From positions 184,384 to 248,383 of the forward strand of contig JAFLBL010000007.1 of NCBI GenBank assembly GCA_017303855.1: a stretch of DNA of 64,000 bases. The letters run 5' to 3'. How positions within the stretch are numbered: the stretch's first letter is position 1; the number at the start of each line of letters is the position of its first letter. A program made the position numbers and the translations under genes. This document shows positions 63,746 to 64,000 of this stretch, in pieces. Under the pieces are notes generated by a model that saw only the letters and a list, made by a program, of their open reading frames with translations, did not search any database and was not told the DNA's origin. The stretch is from Chitinophagales bacterium. Lineage in GTDB: Bacteria > Bacteroidota > Bacteroidia > Chitinophagales > Chitinophagaceae.

Positions 63746-64000
63746 TTAGAGAGGGAATGAGTAATAAGTTGCTGCCCAGTACTGAAGTAAGTTTTGACAC
63801 AACCCGCTTTGAAAAGCCTCAATACAGTAATTATACTTCCCCCTGTACTCATTACTCATTACTCATTATTCATCACTGCCGTCCTAAACAATAAAATTTT
63901 AGTTCTTTGAAAGTCTTATCAGATAAGGGTTTCAGCCGATTTTAGGGTTCAAACGATTTCAGCGAAACCTGGCATTTTTGGGGGTATTTTACCCCATGAA
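63746..64000. other. Non-coding end with low-complexity repeats
   Basis: AATGAGTAAT (63,756-63,765) is the reverse complement of ATTACTCATT (63,851-63,860). The second sits in a 7-bp tandem TACTCAT repeated three times (63,846-63,868). A gggg/cccc hairpin is near 63,977. No gene is visible. Confidence 0.5.

Overview
The window looks like a chromosomal segment of a Bacteroidota species, most likely from the Chitinophagaceae/Sphingobacteriia side. The support is the mutY-ssb-gldE-gldD gliding cluster, an RHS protein with a DUF6443-type N-terminus, DUF5777 and DUF3109 proteins, IS66 relics, TAnnTTTG-type -7 promoter boxes, and signal-peptide and lipoprotein rich gene content. I see no tRNA, rRNA, CRISPR array, prophage or intact transposase.

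Region 1 (1-26,870, all real genes on +) is an accessory locus. It opens with the 3' part of an RHS/DUF5977 protein and a glutathione-peroxidase-like protein that has lost every catalytic-tetrad residue. Then comes one full-length secreted RHS protein (1934-6289) with a polymorphic C-terminal tip and a small exported partner. Nine more cassettes follow. Each has only the last part of an rhs gene (the conserved YYPFGL...DPDG core), a different C-terminal tip, and a small partner gene directly behind it. Ten copies of the core therefore lie within about 19 kb (first bases at 5401, 7601, 9970, 12015, 14087, 15991, 17998, 20144, 22258 and 24388). Tips fall into classes: HExxH zincin-like (three, plus an HExxE variant on the full-length protein), JAMM/JAB-like (two), Gly/Ala-rich hydrophobic tips paired with multi-TM partners (three), and one unassigned. 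The promoterless copies look like a silent reservoir of toxin-immunity modules that could be exchanged into the full-length gene by recombination through the core. Inter-cassette spacers hold IS66 transposase relics, an XRE regulator relic, a recurrent terminator followed by the truncated start of one and the same gene, a recurrent palindrome-rich junction repeat, and short GC-rich palindromes of 20, 28 and 20 bp at three fixed sites in the rhs copies. The locus ends in a three-copy ~124-bp tandem repeat.

Region 2 (26,873-38,000) is higher in GC and mostly on -: an MscS-type channel, a beta-propeller-like exported protein, LpxH, a gamma-glutamylcyclotransferase-like protein, a LutC/LUD protein, FtsH, RsfS, then divergent birA, a small HExxH protein, a DUF5777 outer-membrane-type protein, Bcp peroxiredoxin and an M23 peptidase. 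A more AT-rich pair (38,081-40,425) contains a large lipoprotein with an HEIIH motif.

Region 3 (40,632-51,313, +) has a small lipoprotein, CarB without the C-terminal allosteric domain, a helical-repeat-like protein, a DinB-family protein, ComEC, PurH and an EamA transporter. Region 4 (51,334-60,330, -) has a deacetylase-like protein, LutB, a DUF3109 protein, a TPR membrane protein, then GldD, GldE, SSB and MutY. Region 5 (60,483-63,692, +) has an HU-type protein, a TPR protein, a 31-residue very basic ribosomal-type protein and RNase G. The last 300 bases hold a terminator and low-complexity repeats.
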